Shown: positions 10,953 through 21,900 of the stretch, piece after piece
Layout of the letters: the number at the start of each line of letters is the position of its first letter
Numbering within the stretch: position 1 is the first letter of the stretch
Assembly (NCBI GenBank): GCA_034696485.1
Contig: JAQIWT010000022.1
Coordinates: 1 to 58,645 of the forward strand
DNA: 58,645 nucleotides
Origin: Isohypsibius dastychi
Taxonomy: Eukaryota > Tardigrada > Eutardigrada > Parachela > Isohypsibiidae
Reading direction: 5' to 3'
Notes under the pieces: generated by a model
Told to the model about the DNA's origin: nothing
What the model saw: only the letters and a program-made list of their open reading frames with translations
The model's database searches: none
Position numbers and translations under genes: made by a program

Positions 10953-13242
10953 TTAAGCTTGGCTACTCATGTTTGATGTTAAGACAGCCTCTGACGTGTT
11001 CGGTTGTTCCCACACATCCGGTTCTTCCTCGGTGTCCGGGGAAGAGTTGATAGCACCCATGCTAACTTTGCCATTCTCTACGAATATTTTTCCCCTGCAT
11101 ACTGGACAGGTCATTTTCTCTTTGAGCCATAGTTCGATGCATGGGCGATGGAAACGATGAACACAGGGGAGCTCACAGAGTGCTGATCGATCATCATCCC
11201 TCGTGAAGCATATGGGGCAAGAGTCGTCCCATTTCTTGAAAGCATCTTCAGTCGGGGCCGGTAATTCACGTATAAGACATGCGTAAGAACAGACCATATC
11301 GATCGTAATGCCGTTCTGTATCGTTTGTGAGAAACGTATATTGCCGTCAGCGTACCGCCCGAAATAAAGTATGAAGTTGATCATTTGAGTCCCTCCCACC
11401 ACCAGAGTTTCCGTCATGCTGATAGCTTTCCAAAGTTGCTCAAACAAGAATGACATGACCACGAAGTTGATGAAGATTGAACACAGCTCTCTGATGATCA
11501 ACTGCCAAACTTTGCACAAATAATCCACATTTGAAAGGTAGAGGTGCCACTTGTGTGGGGCGTTATTGTATCTGTGTAGATGAGCAGTGAATGCAAGGGT
11601 GCTGACACACCCTGCCACACAGGCGATCAGAAGGTCGCCAAAATGAAACAGGGATTCCGCATGCATCCATAACTCAAATTCAGCAGGAAATGGCAATGGT
11701 GGTGAATCTTGCCATAACCAATTAACGAGCGTGCTGATTCCAAGTGGTGGCAACCACAAATTTTGGAAGAGTGCAGTGCCAAGGCACAGAGGAGCGATTA
11801 TTCCTTCAAGACATATCCGGATATATAGCTTCCATGTTCCAGTGCTCTCAAGAGATTTGTTCCTTGCGAACAACCTGGAGTTCTCAGCGATTGATGGAAG
11901 TTTGACGAGGGCCAATAAACAAACAAGACGAAGAACATTTTTGAGACTTTGCCCCGAGAACTGTGCCACACTAGACTGGAAAAAAAACGTCAAAAGTAAT
12001 CCCGTCAGCTCAAATCGGGTCGTCTCGTGTGAGTCCTGTTGTTGAGCCGGGAGGACTACTTCCAAAGAGTGAAACCACAAGGTTGACAAGTACTGGAAAG
12101 CGATTCCAACAGACCAGCAGAAACCACAGGCACACACATAAGACGATATCGCTGTTTGCGACATGATATCAATAACATTCATCAAAGATATCTCTGAGCC
12201 AGTTGTATGAGCTACGCCAAGCTTATGTACAGAGATGATAATCCAAGCTAATGCATACGCCTTGCAAATAACGTCCTCCTTCGCTGCCACCCAATGGAAA
12301 TGCTCGACAGTGACATAATACGATCCAATAGAGCTGACTCGAATGCCAGGACGTCGTGATGCAGCCAATAAGGTGAATGTAGCGAACAACCTCCACCGAA
12401 GTGCGTCGAGTATGAGGAATATCACGGGAACTGAAAAAACTAGGACCGCCGTTGACAGAGACATGTTGAAAGTTTTGTCAGACATCAGAGGCGCCCAGTC
12501 CAAACTCTTCATACTGCTGTGAAGAAAAGTGAGGAATGGCAGGCAGGGCCACAAAGCAAACCAGCCGCTTTTTGCTACAAATGCGCTCCGGCTTCCAATT
12601 GCCTCGACAAATGACGGGCTCCGTATTATTTCCATCATGCGCAAATGACGGAGGTTACTGATGAGCTGTGCGTGAATCAAGTTACTTGAAAAGAACACCG
12701 CAATCGCGAATGTCCAGGTCGTATCGACAGTGCCACGAAGTAGCGCGAACTCAGCGGCCAGAAGAACTCCGCATTCGACCAAAATTCCGTAGAGGACCAT
12801 TTGTGTTTTTGGCAAGAATTTGATAACCATCCATAAAGCAAACACACCTGCAGTGAAAACATGCTCTATGAAATCGGTTCTTAATGGATGTCATAAAAAA
12901 CCATTCTCATCAATTCGATCAAGAGTAATATACAGACGGATTGAAAAACTAACCGAAACCTACAGCAACTGGAGATTTAGCCAACGAAATTCCCATGTCG
13001 ATCCACGAGTTTTTGAGGCTATGATCCATGATGATGTCCCCTGATTCTGCTTCGACGGAAACATCAACTGAACTTGTTGAACTTGAACTACGCAGGAGAA
13101 AATCCATACTCAAAGCAATAAGAAGTCTCATCGACAAATCGAGTGTGTCATCATGCAAGTGATCAATGACTAAAACCATATTGAGAGTTGAAATCCTCCG
13201 ATATGAATCAAAAAGATTGCCGGCCAAGGCTAAACCACACAA
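10953..13242 (-). CDS. multi-pass membrane RING-H2 E3 ubiquitin ligase (RNFT/HRD1-like)
   Basis: The main exon (about 10953-12849) encodes some 620 residues with many hydrophobic segments followed by a C-terminal RING of the C3H2C3 type: CPIC, then CELPCVHRFHRPC and CPVC in the stretch about 11100-11240. An upstream exon (about 12945-13242) adds an N-terminal region and joins through an intron with donor GTTAGT and acceptor CTGCAG, giving AVGFGVFALWMV. Membrane RING-H2 ligases such as RNFT1/2 and HRD1 transfer ubiquitin at the ER membrane; the overall layout matches, but the exact subfamily is not certain. The tail after the RING is acidic and unstructured. It is divergently paired with the KCMF1-like gene. 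Confidence 0.82.
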
Positions 13243-13693
13243 GTTTGTTCATGAGTTAAGAACAAAAAAATTGGTGTTCCGATTGCTGCAGTCAAAATCA
13301 AACGCGATCGGTAATGCTCTCAGTCAGTGGGTCTGGAACAATAAGGATAGATATAAATGGTCCGTCTGACTGCTGGGTCCACCATAGCTAGACATTCCCG
13401 AAACAACCAATTCGAACCATAGTTCATCAAGTTTTCTGCTGAAACATTTGCTTAATCTCAACTTTGATTGTTCTGTTGACGTTTTCTAATTATTCGACTT
13501 CATTTTTGATTCATTCGACCTGTGGGATATAAATGCACGCTTCATTACTGCAAGCTTCGCTACCAGGCCTTTTACAGCCAATCAATTTGATTTTCCCCGT
13601 CACCGATTTGACGAATATGCAACATGGCAACAACTGCATTCGAATCACTGTAGATCCGTATAGCAAGCCACTCATGCAGGACGAGATTCATTG

Positions 13694-15199
13694 ATGCGAT
13701 TGAACACACCTACAAGCGACATAATCGATGGATCAGATACGGCGAGTTCTCGGCAATCGACACGACGGTATTTCTCGTCATTTGACAAAGCGATTGGAAA
13801 ATGGCACTGTAATCATTATGTAGGTATCCGTTGTGATATTTGTTCAGTCATGAACTTCGCAAGTAGAAGGTACAAATGTTTGATCTGCGAAGATTATGAC
13901 CTGTGCGGATCATGCTACAATTCTCATATCGTGAGCAGCCACGATCCTTCCCATCCAATGCAATGTCTTTTGACAAAAATAGCAGTTTGTAGGTTTTTTG
14001 TTGTTCAGGTAGAAAACAAAGATATCAAGGTGTTTTTGGTAGCGCTCTACTTCGGTAATGATAAAATCGCTTCAGACAAATCTGTGTCGTTGGTCTGTCC
14101 GATATGTGCTGCTAATGGCTTCGAGACCAAAGACTTCATCCGTCATCTTGAGCTAGAGCACTGTCTGGAAGCAATGCAAAATATGCCAGTTGTACGTCTT
14201 CGTTCAACGCAGTTTTTTCTCTCGAGTACAGCATTCATTTTCAGCTGTGCCCGATTTGTGTCACAGAAGACACTAGCAGCTCCAGCACTCTTTTTGATGA
14301 TCTATTGGAACATGTTAATCATGAGCATGTTACCAAAGTGGAAGATCCTCGAATAAACGGAACTGCAACCACCAGACTGACGGTAATGTTGACCATTCGT
14401 TTGTCATGAAGTTCGCGTTGAAAAATACAGTTTACCTACAGCCCACTGAGCAGATCCGTTCGCACGATGTGCAACGCCGTCTACAAGGAATTATGAATGG
14501 CTCTTTGTTTGAAGTCGCAGTCAGAAATATATACAATGGCAGCTCATCTGCTTCTACTAACGTTCGACCCCAGCCTTCTACGAACATGAACCAATGGCAA
14601 GCCTTACAGGGTTCGCACCATAATTACTGTACATCAATCATTTAGCAGCTTTAGCACATTTCATTAGGAATTGTATTCTCACCAAGGTCTAGTTCAAGCT
14701 CACGAACAAATCAAAGGAACAATTCGAATATTTCAACTGCACGAGGACTAATTCAGGCCCCTCCCGGATCTAGTGTGGTCGCTTCAACGACCTTAACTGT
14801 CCCACCACGAAGAGGCAACAGCTTGGTGTTCCATGGACCCATTCTACATCCCGATCACAGTAGGAATGAATGCACAGATGAAAACACCACACTGAATTTA
14901 GAATTCAAAAAAACATGGACAGAAAAGGTGTCAAATGATTTACTCACCAAGATCAACAACGAAAATATCAAGTCTGAAAAGACAAAAGTTGCCTCGTCAG
15001 AACACCACTATTTGCTAGAAAGGTGAATTGGCACTGGTTGAAAAGCCATGATTATTCTAATGCAGATAATTTAAGGTACTCGACAAAACAGAATGCTACT
15101 TCTGAACCCAAGAAAAATTCACTACAAAGCGAGAGCAAGCAGTTCCTGGCTGAAACTGTTATGGCAACCATGTGCGAAAGTTTCCAGTACGAGTCTTGA
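13694..15199 (+). CDS. KCMF1: KCMF1-type ZZ zinc-finger E3 ubiquitin ligase
   Basis: The ZZ finger is clear: HYVGIRCDICSVMNFASRRY, YKCLICEDYDLCGSCY and HPMQCLLTK (about 13815-13985) match KCMF1 closely. Next come C2H2-like modules: VCPICAANGFETKDFIRHLE (about 14090) and, after a 53-nt intron from about 14191, LCPICVTEDTSSSSTLFDD with LLEHVNHEH. A serine-rich middle (14460-15025) and a C-terminal exon ending FLAETVMATMCESFQYES with TGA at 15197-15199 complete it. KCMF1 binds degrons and partners UBR4 in protein quality control. The N-terminal extension of about 45 residues before the ZZ domain is unlike the animal protein. Only this and the RING-H2 neighbour are ubiquitin genes here. Confidence 0.9.
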
Positions 15200-15676
15200 C
15201 AGCAAGTTGTCCTGGACCGTTACGATTTGCCGTAAGATGGTCAGCGTTGACGAAATATGTGGCATCGACTCAAAATGCACGAAGGTATTACTGCAGGTTT
15301 TTTTAACTCGAGTCGAGACTTCGGTACTCTTTGCGCACGTATAAACAACTGTCTCTGTGAAGCAGGATTCTGCATCCATCTTTGGAGAAAGACGCCCTGT
15401 TGGAAGTCTGCATTGTAATGACTCCAATATTTTCAATCTACAAAACCTTGGAAATATCGTGGATAAGTCAGACCTCGAATCCTTTTTTTCTGTTCTCAGG
15501 TTTAAGATCACGACATTTTGGATTGCCTGTTCCGCCCAGGACGTGCACACACAGTGTACCGCGGCCAGTACGCGCTCATTCCGACGTTTTCGTAAATTTT
15601 CCAACTCGTCCTTTCGAGGAATATACCAGTCGACAGAAAACGTTTTGCTCTGTGGAATCGCTGATTCACAACTCAA
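15200..15676 (-). CDS. uncertain ORF downstream of KCMF1
   Basis: A minus-strand open frame continues for about 180 codons and includes a helical-looking stretch WYIPRKDELENLRKRRNERV near its start. A plus-strand frame over the same bases is also open and proline-rich. Neither resembles a family I know, and the frame overlaps the KCMF1 3' end. It may be chance. Confidence 0.2.
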
Positions 15677-15699
15677 AATTCACTGTACCTGACACGAGA

Positions 15700-17123
15700 A
15701 ATAATCGAACAGTTGATTGAAGTGATAAATCAAGGCGGTTTATGACCAGAAAAACCCTTAATCGCAAAACAAACATCAAGTCTGAACAAAGGAGACATGG
15801 CTCGGTCCTCTCTCGCTGATTTTGGCAAAGTGGGGGGGGGGGGCAATTAATACCGAGAACAAAGTAAATAATTGGTTGACTTTGGCCAGGGGTTGAGATT
15901 GATCATATTTGCATTTGAGGGTTTGGAGATTACAATACGGTAAGTTAGCAAAAATCTGGGGTTGGTCCCTGATATTCTGGCCGAAAAAGGGGATGAGTCG
16001 CAAAAGACAAAATTGATTCCGTACAGCTACGTCGAGAGAAAACAGAGATGTCATATGGAAAGAAACGAGATCGATTTTCACAACACATTGTATGTTACTC
16101 ACGACACGCAGCGTCGTTTATGATCCGCCACATTATATACGATATGCTTCCACGGGTAGGATAGTAAGATATCTACGAGGAGCAAGCAAGATGTCGGCCG
16201 AAAGTTGGAATTTTGAAATGCGGTTCAAAACTGGTTCTCTGAGGTTATTCCAATGCATGCAGTTTTTGACGAATAAAGGCTTAAAGCCGTTTTGGGTACA
16301 ATCACCATTTCATGCCTCTAAATGAGATTGTTTCTCGAATGGCTTCGAAATCGAGGGGAAATTGTAGTGCTTGCGAATTTAAGGCTGGTTTGAAGGCATC
16401 CATTTTGCCTTTCTTTTCGCTGCCCTTGGTTTTGAGGGTAAAACAGAGGATTCGCACCCACCAAGCTTAGGTAGAGAGGCAGAGAGGGGCCATAAACAGA
16501 AATTTGTTTACTGCTCGATCTGTGCTACATCTGTAGAACAAAATATATTAGATAGATTTTGTAGCTTAAAGCAGCCAAACAATCCTGCTGGAGTCGAAAT
16601 TCACAAATTAGAACTTTGGAAGGGGAAGGCCGAAACATTGTTGAAGATTTGTTCGTGTCGATTATTTACCTTGCAGTGCACTAGAAAATGAAAAAACACG
16701 GGATTATGACTTCAGCACGATTGGAGGCCAAAAGAGGCCCTTTTACAGTGCTTTCCTATGCATTTGAGATGAGCCACGGTTACTCAGTTGCGTTGAGTTA
16801 ATCTAGGTTCAGTGATTTGTGGAATCGCCACTGTTTTGTGTGATTTGGTGAAAAACTGTCTGGATAACTCATGCTTGGTTTCGTTTTTTTCAAATTTTAG
16901 TTACGCGACAGCGTGTGCTTTTCGGATAATTATATCATGCTGCAGGCGTACCTCGTGATAGCAACGGTTTCGAACATCATAAAAAATGTGAACAACTTGG
17001 AGAATGTTAGTTCCAGAAATTCTCTCTCTCTCTAGCTGTACCCGATGCACATCAATAAATATATTCGTTGCAAACTGGTTCTTAATACTTCGTTCCGAAA
17101 CTGCAAAAGCTTGATTTTATCGG
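15700..17123. other. intergenic region with poly-G and CT runs
   Basis: There is a G run at about 15832-15842, a CT microsatellite near 17023-17033, and a stretch at about 15797-15822 similar to one arm of the 57.6-kb hairpin element. No exon could be supported in about 1.4 kb. Confidence 0.5.
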
Positions 17124-17860
17124 ATGGCCAAAGGAACAAAAGACTTGGATATAGTGACAGAACTCGATTCGTTCAACAGCTACAATGATTATCTCACCAA
17201 TAAGAATGGACTTGTGGGTTTGTCAGCTGCACTTAGATTCTTTTCATCAGAACAAATTGATCAAAGCTTCTGAAATCTTGCGCAGTGTGTGAGCCATACC
17301 AAGAGTGGGCAGGACCATGCATGGTCATGAGACGCTTTCTTAAGAAAGCAAAATTTGAATTGCTCGAGGGCGAAGAGTGTGATCTTGTGCACTTTTTTTC
17401 TGTGAGTGTTCGGTGATGCAGGCCACAATATGTATTGTCATGAGTGTCGTTACAGATAAAAGTCGACCTAATTCCAGCATTCAGAAATCTTCGGGGAAAA
17501 TGCGTCCCCACCTACTTATTCTTTGGTGTGCGTTCATTCATGCGGATGTTTTAGTGACTTAAATCCATCCAATATTTTCAGGGGAAGAATCTAGTCCATG
17601 TATTCAGAGGGCATGAGGCATCCACACTAATGCCGCTAATAAGAGAATTGGTCAAAAGAGAAAAGTCATGCATGTCTGGAAGATTCAAGCGGTGTTTTCT
17701 CTCCGTTACCAATCCGTTAGAGATTCCACCGACAGACCCAAAGCTGTGTGAACTAGAAGCTTTGCCTTTCACTGAATCTGAAGAAAAAGCCGAACCACCA
17801 GCTGCTTCTGCAGACGTGGAGAATCTGGACAGCGTCGATGACGTCAAGGAATCGGCATGA
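17124..17860 (+). CDS. thioredoxin-domain dynein light chain / NME8-NME9-like
   Basis: Exon 1 (17124 to about 17215) encodes MAKGTKDLD... ending NKNGLV; splicing continues VCEPYQEWAGPCMVMRRFLK, then VDLIPAFRNLRGKCVPTYLF, then GKNLVHVFRGHEASTLMPLI. This is a thioredoxin fold of the kind found in NME8 (TXNDC3), NME9 (TXNDC6) and the Chlamydomonas outer-arm dynein chains LC3/LC5. The active site reads WAGPC (17306-17320) rather than WCGPC, so the first redox cysteine is gone. After the fold comes an acidic tail (EEKAEPPAASADVENLD) and a stop at 17858-17860. No NDK domain was seen downstream, which fits NME9-like chains more than NME8. A dynein-arm role is inferred from the family. Confidence 0.85.
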
Positions 17861-18904
17861 CCGCAAGGAGATGTTCAGTGCTCCTCGCTGTATGCCGTCA
17901 GTAACGCAAAGGTACACATCTTTTCTTTTGGTGCCTTAAGACATGATAGCTTCACAAAAAAATTCCGACATTTTCACACACTGATTAAAAAAGCACAAAT
18001 GCACAGTCGTTAAATGTTTGTAACACCTTCCAAACAAGTCTTTAGTTTGCACATACCGGCAGCATTTTCCAGCTGGGCAAACACGCTGTAGCGACCACTG
18101 CATCATTGTATCGATTGGTTAGCTAGCGTAGTCTACCTCGAAGCTCTTGACTTTGTCAACGCAAAAACATATCGAGCAAACGGAAAGAATTTTCGCAATT
18201 GGGCTCAGTTTTCCACGAAAAAGTGCTCATCCTGAGTCCGACTGACGATATTTCTGAAACTGCTGGCACTTTTGCTGAACGGCTGAAGATCTTTAACAAT
18301 GCCAACCCAACAGTAAATCATCCACAATTAGGGTAGACTTATATCGAAGCAAATGCCAACGTTTAGAGAGCCATGGCCAACAGTCAGGACTATCGTTACA
18401 TCTGGTGGCATCGCAATTTTTTGTTTGAGTGTTTCCCTCATGTGACTACGGTGTTCATTCAGCAATTAGAGTTCATTTTGGCGTTTCATGCCATAGATCT
18501 CCGTATGACACATAAAAAGGCGAATAATAGGAAGATGTCTTACTTTTCAAGTCAGAACAACATATGACAAACGTCTACGGTGTTCTAAAAACATACACAA
18601 GCGACAAGGGCTTGTGTTTCAAATCAAAATAAAGGCATTTAGAACCCTCACTGCAAAATCCCCACACTCATGAAGAAAAGTGTGTCAGCACCGACGATCT
18701 ACGACTTGACCGGTTTGGTTCATTTCGCTTCTTTATCTTCATAGTGTTGTGGGCTAAACCGAGGCTGGAACGAAGGGGGCTCTTTGGATACCAAACGTCA
18801 CAGAACCTGATGACATGGATTGACCAGCTCAAAAGTTTCATCAATCACAGTAATCACGTTTGTCGCAATATTGTGAGGCTGGTCGCAGTTTTCGGTTTCG
18901 AGTT
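17861..18904. other. intergenic; possible extra exon
   Basis: One stretch, KVLILSPTDDISETAGTF and on (about 18211-18330), could be an exon after a CTCAG acceptor, but I could not connect it. An AATAAA is at 18628-18633. Nothing else is recognised before the 3' end of CEP131. Confidence 0.35.
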
Positions 18905-21900
18905 TTATCGCAGCCTCGATTTGCAGCTGCTGGACTTTGCGGGTCCTGACTGCGAAGTGCCAGCATATTTCTGATGTCGTTCTTCCGACGCCAAGAGCTG
19001 TAACCTCAACATCTCGATCTTTGCATCTTTTTTTGAAAACATCTCGCGAACTCTATAAACAGATAAGTAAATTGAAACGCCTCCAGCGCCGACAAGGCAG
19101 TTACCGTTTGTCCACAGTATCCAGAGCTTCGTCATGATTCATCTTCAGCGATTCCATTTGTTTTTTGAATTCTCCTCCTGCAGCATCTAGTTCTCTCTTT
19201 AGCCTATCGTTTTCTTCTTCCAATTTTCGACAGATTTCAGCCATTCTGGATAGTTCCTCGTTGAAATGGATTTCTGTCAGTTCTACGGCTCGCTGGAGCT
19301 GTTTCTCCAGGTCTGCGATTGCCTGATTGGTTATGAGCAAAAATGGTTCTGAATTACAGCCGATGGTTGATCGGAAAGCTCTTACATCTTCAGATGACTT
19401 GAGTTTTAACCTTAGTTCCGTATTCGCGCTACTTTTGGAACTCGCCTCACATTTTATTTGCTCGAGATTGCGCTGCATAAGGTATTTGATATAAGCGCTC
19501 AACAGACAAAGATATTTTTCCATACCCGGGCATCTTCTGCGGCAGTTTTCCAAGATTGAACAGATTCTTTGAGTTCATTCAGTTCAGCTTGATAGCGTTC
19601 TTGAATTCTCATGAATCGGGTACTTGTATTATCCTCGATATCTGTCCGTAGCTTTGCCAGTTCCATTGACATTGATGTCATGGTTTTGGCAAGTTCCATG
19701 TCACGTTCCACTTTAATTTCCGCCTTGCTCTTCTCCAGTAGTTGATTGAATTCGACTTCCTGCAAAAAAAAAATTCCAAACACCGTTTTTCCCATTTGAA
19801 TTAGGGTGGTGATTATCTTTCAGAAATATGCAGATACATCGTTCTAATGGTATGGTGAGGGGAGGGGGGCGAACGTAAAAGTATTATTAGGTTCATAACG
19901 AACATACGGTGGGTCTGATACTGGCCGTTCCATACCGTGAGTTCAGGTCCTGGGAGGTCAACCCATCTGGAGAGAAATTTTGATGAGTCACGTTTTGAGT
20001 TTAAACGGGCGTCAGCTCTGCTGTCAAGAGCTGGCCTCTTCTTTAAAAAATGAAAAGAATTCTTAAGTAAAAGGCAGTCGATCGCCTCCTCTTAAGATTG
20101 TTAGTTGGGGCGCGATTTGTTGGGGCGCAAAGAACAGATCCATTCAGTACTGGAAGTCTCTTCACTGGGGTTCGCTTTGTACTACGTTTGGCTGCACAAC
20201 AAACCATGGCCTTTTTTTAGTACCTTGATAAATCCGTCTGGCGCGTGCAGCCGGCAGTAATGTTGATATGTTGAGTGTTGACTCAACATGTCAACATTAC
20301 TGCCGGCTGCAGTAGTCGGCTAGAATGTTGACTTCAGATCGCAAAATTGTCAAGACCTCGAACGTTCGCTACGAACATCACCCAGCCCTCCCATTGGTTG
20401 TAGTGCTTTGGCCAATGGAACCTCACGTCGCTTCCAGACTTCGCGAAAAAAGGCGTGCTGCTGCCGCTTTCCCGCCACAGTATCAGAGAGAAATCAACAT
20501 TATTGCCACAGCTGCAGAGAGAAGTCAACTTTCCTGCCGCAGCGGCAGAGGGAAATCAACATTACTGCCGAGAAAGTCAACTTTTCTGCCTCACCTTTTG
20601 TCAGAATCAGAGAGTTCAGAACATTACTACGTGATGTTGTCAGCTTGTGATATTCAGATCAATCACCGTCGTTTCGAATTTCTCTTTTTTGTACATTCCT
20701 TACCAACGGGTTTATCCGCATTAAATTCTGTAAAACTGAAAAACTATTTGAACTAAGTGCCAGTGCTGCAGCTATGATGATTTCCCTCTAATGCTGCGGC
20801 AGTAATGTTGATTTCTCCCTATCTCTGCGGCAGGAAAGTTGACTTCTATCTCTACGGCAGGAAAGTTGACTTTCTCGGCAGTAATGTTGATTTCCCTCTG
20901 CCGCTGCGGCAGGAAAGTTGACTTCTCTCTGCAGCTGCGGCAATAATGTTGATTTCTATCTGATACTGTGGCGGGAAAGCGGCAGCAGGATGTTCGCCCA
21001 GTGGCAGCACGCCTTTTTTCGCGAAGTCTGGAAGCGACGTGAGGTTCCATTGGCCAAAGCACTACAACCAATGGGAGGGATGGGTGATGTTCGTAACGAA
21101 CATTCGAGGTCTTAACAATTTTGCGATCTGAAGTCTAGCCGACTACTGCAGCCGGCAGTAATGTTGACATGTTGAGTCAACACTCAACATATCAACATTA
21201 CTGCCGGCTACAGGCGCGTGCCAAGTTAGCTGACAAACCTGGTTGTTCTTGAACTCAGCTTTCAATTCCTCGTACTGAGACTCAAATTCAGCCTTTGCAC
21301 ACACGAGCAGTCCCTGAAGGAACCGTAGGTCTGAGTCCAAACAGCACAAGACGATTTCGTACATTTTCAATTTCATGCAAACCTTCTGGTCTGCTTCAAA
21401 AACTTCGCATTTCTTTTCAAAACGATCACGCTCCGCCTTCATAGTTGATTCTCGTTGCATCTCAGCTTCTAAACGAAGTTTTGCAAGCTCTTCATTGAGG
21501 CACCGTATGCGTTCTTCTCTGATTTCAATGTCGACGTGTATGCTCTCGTTCATCCTTGCCATTTCAATTCGGTGTTCAGACTGTATCGCGAACAGTTTGT
21601 TCTCGTATCTAGTGTGAACCCAGTTCGTATCATTGAGAAGCCATGAAACCTATTTGGCTTACAGGTTTTCAGCAATATCTCGTTCTTGAGCCCTTGCGTT
21701 GCTTATCCGTTGCAACAGTGCTGCTTCCATTTCTCCTATTTTCTCTATGCACTTTCCTTCTGCTCTTGAATCAGACTGCTGTAACAGATTCTCGAAGTAC
21801 TGCTGCAGGTGCGTTGTTTCTTCTCGGTGCAGGTCTAAAATACGCTGTATTTCGGGCTCTACACCTATAATATTCTCTTCATACGGTTTTTGTTTCATAA

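Noticed and set aside
15122-15676. 184-codon minus-strand frame near KCMF1 as a firm gene
   Set aside because: It overlaps the KCMF1 3' end, a plus-strand frame is equally open, and no family is recognised; kept only at low confidence.
20325-21115. Open frames within the foldback element
   Set aside because: The frames mirror each other on both strands because of the inverted repeat and consist of the internal repeat units; they do not look like a transposase.
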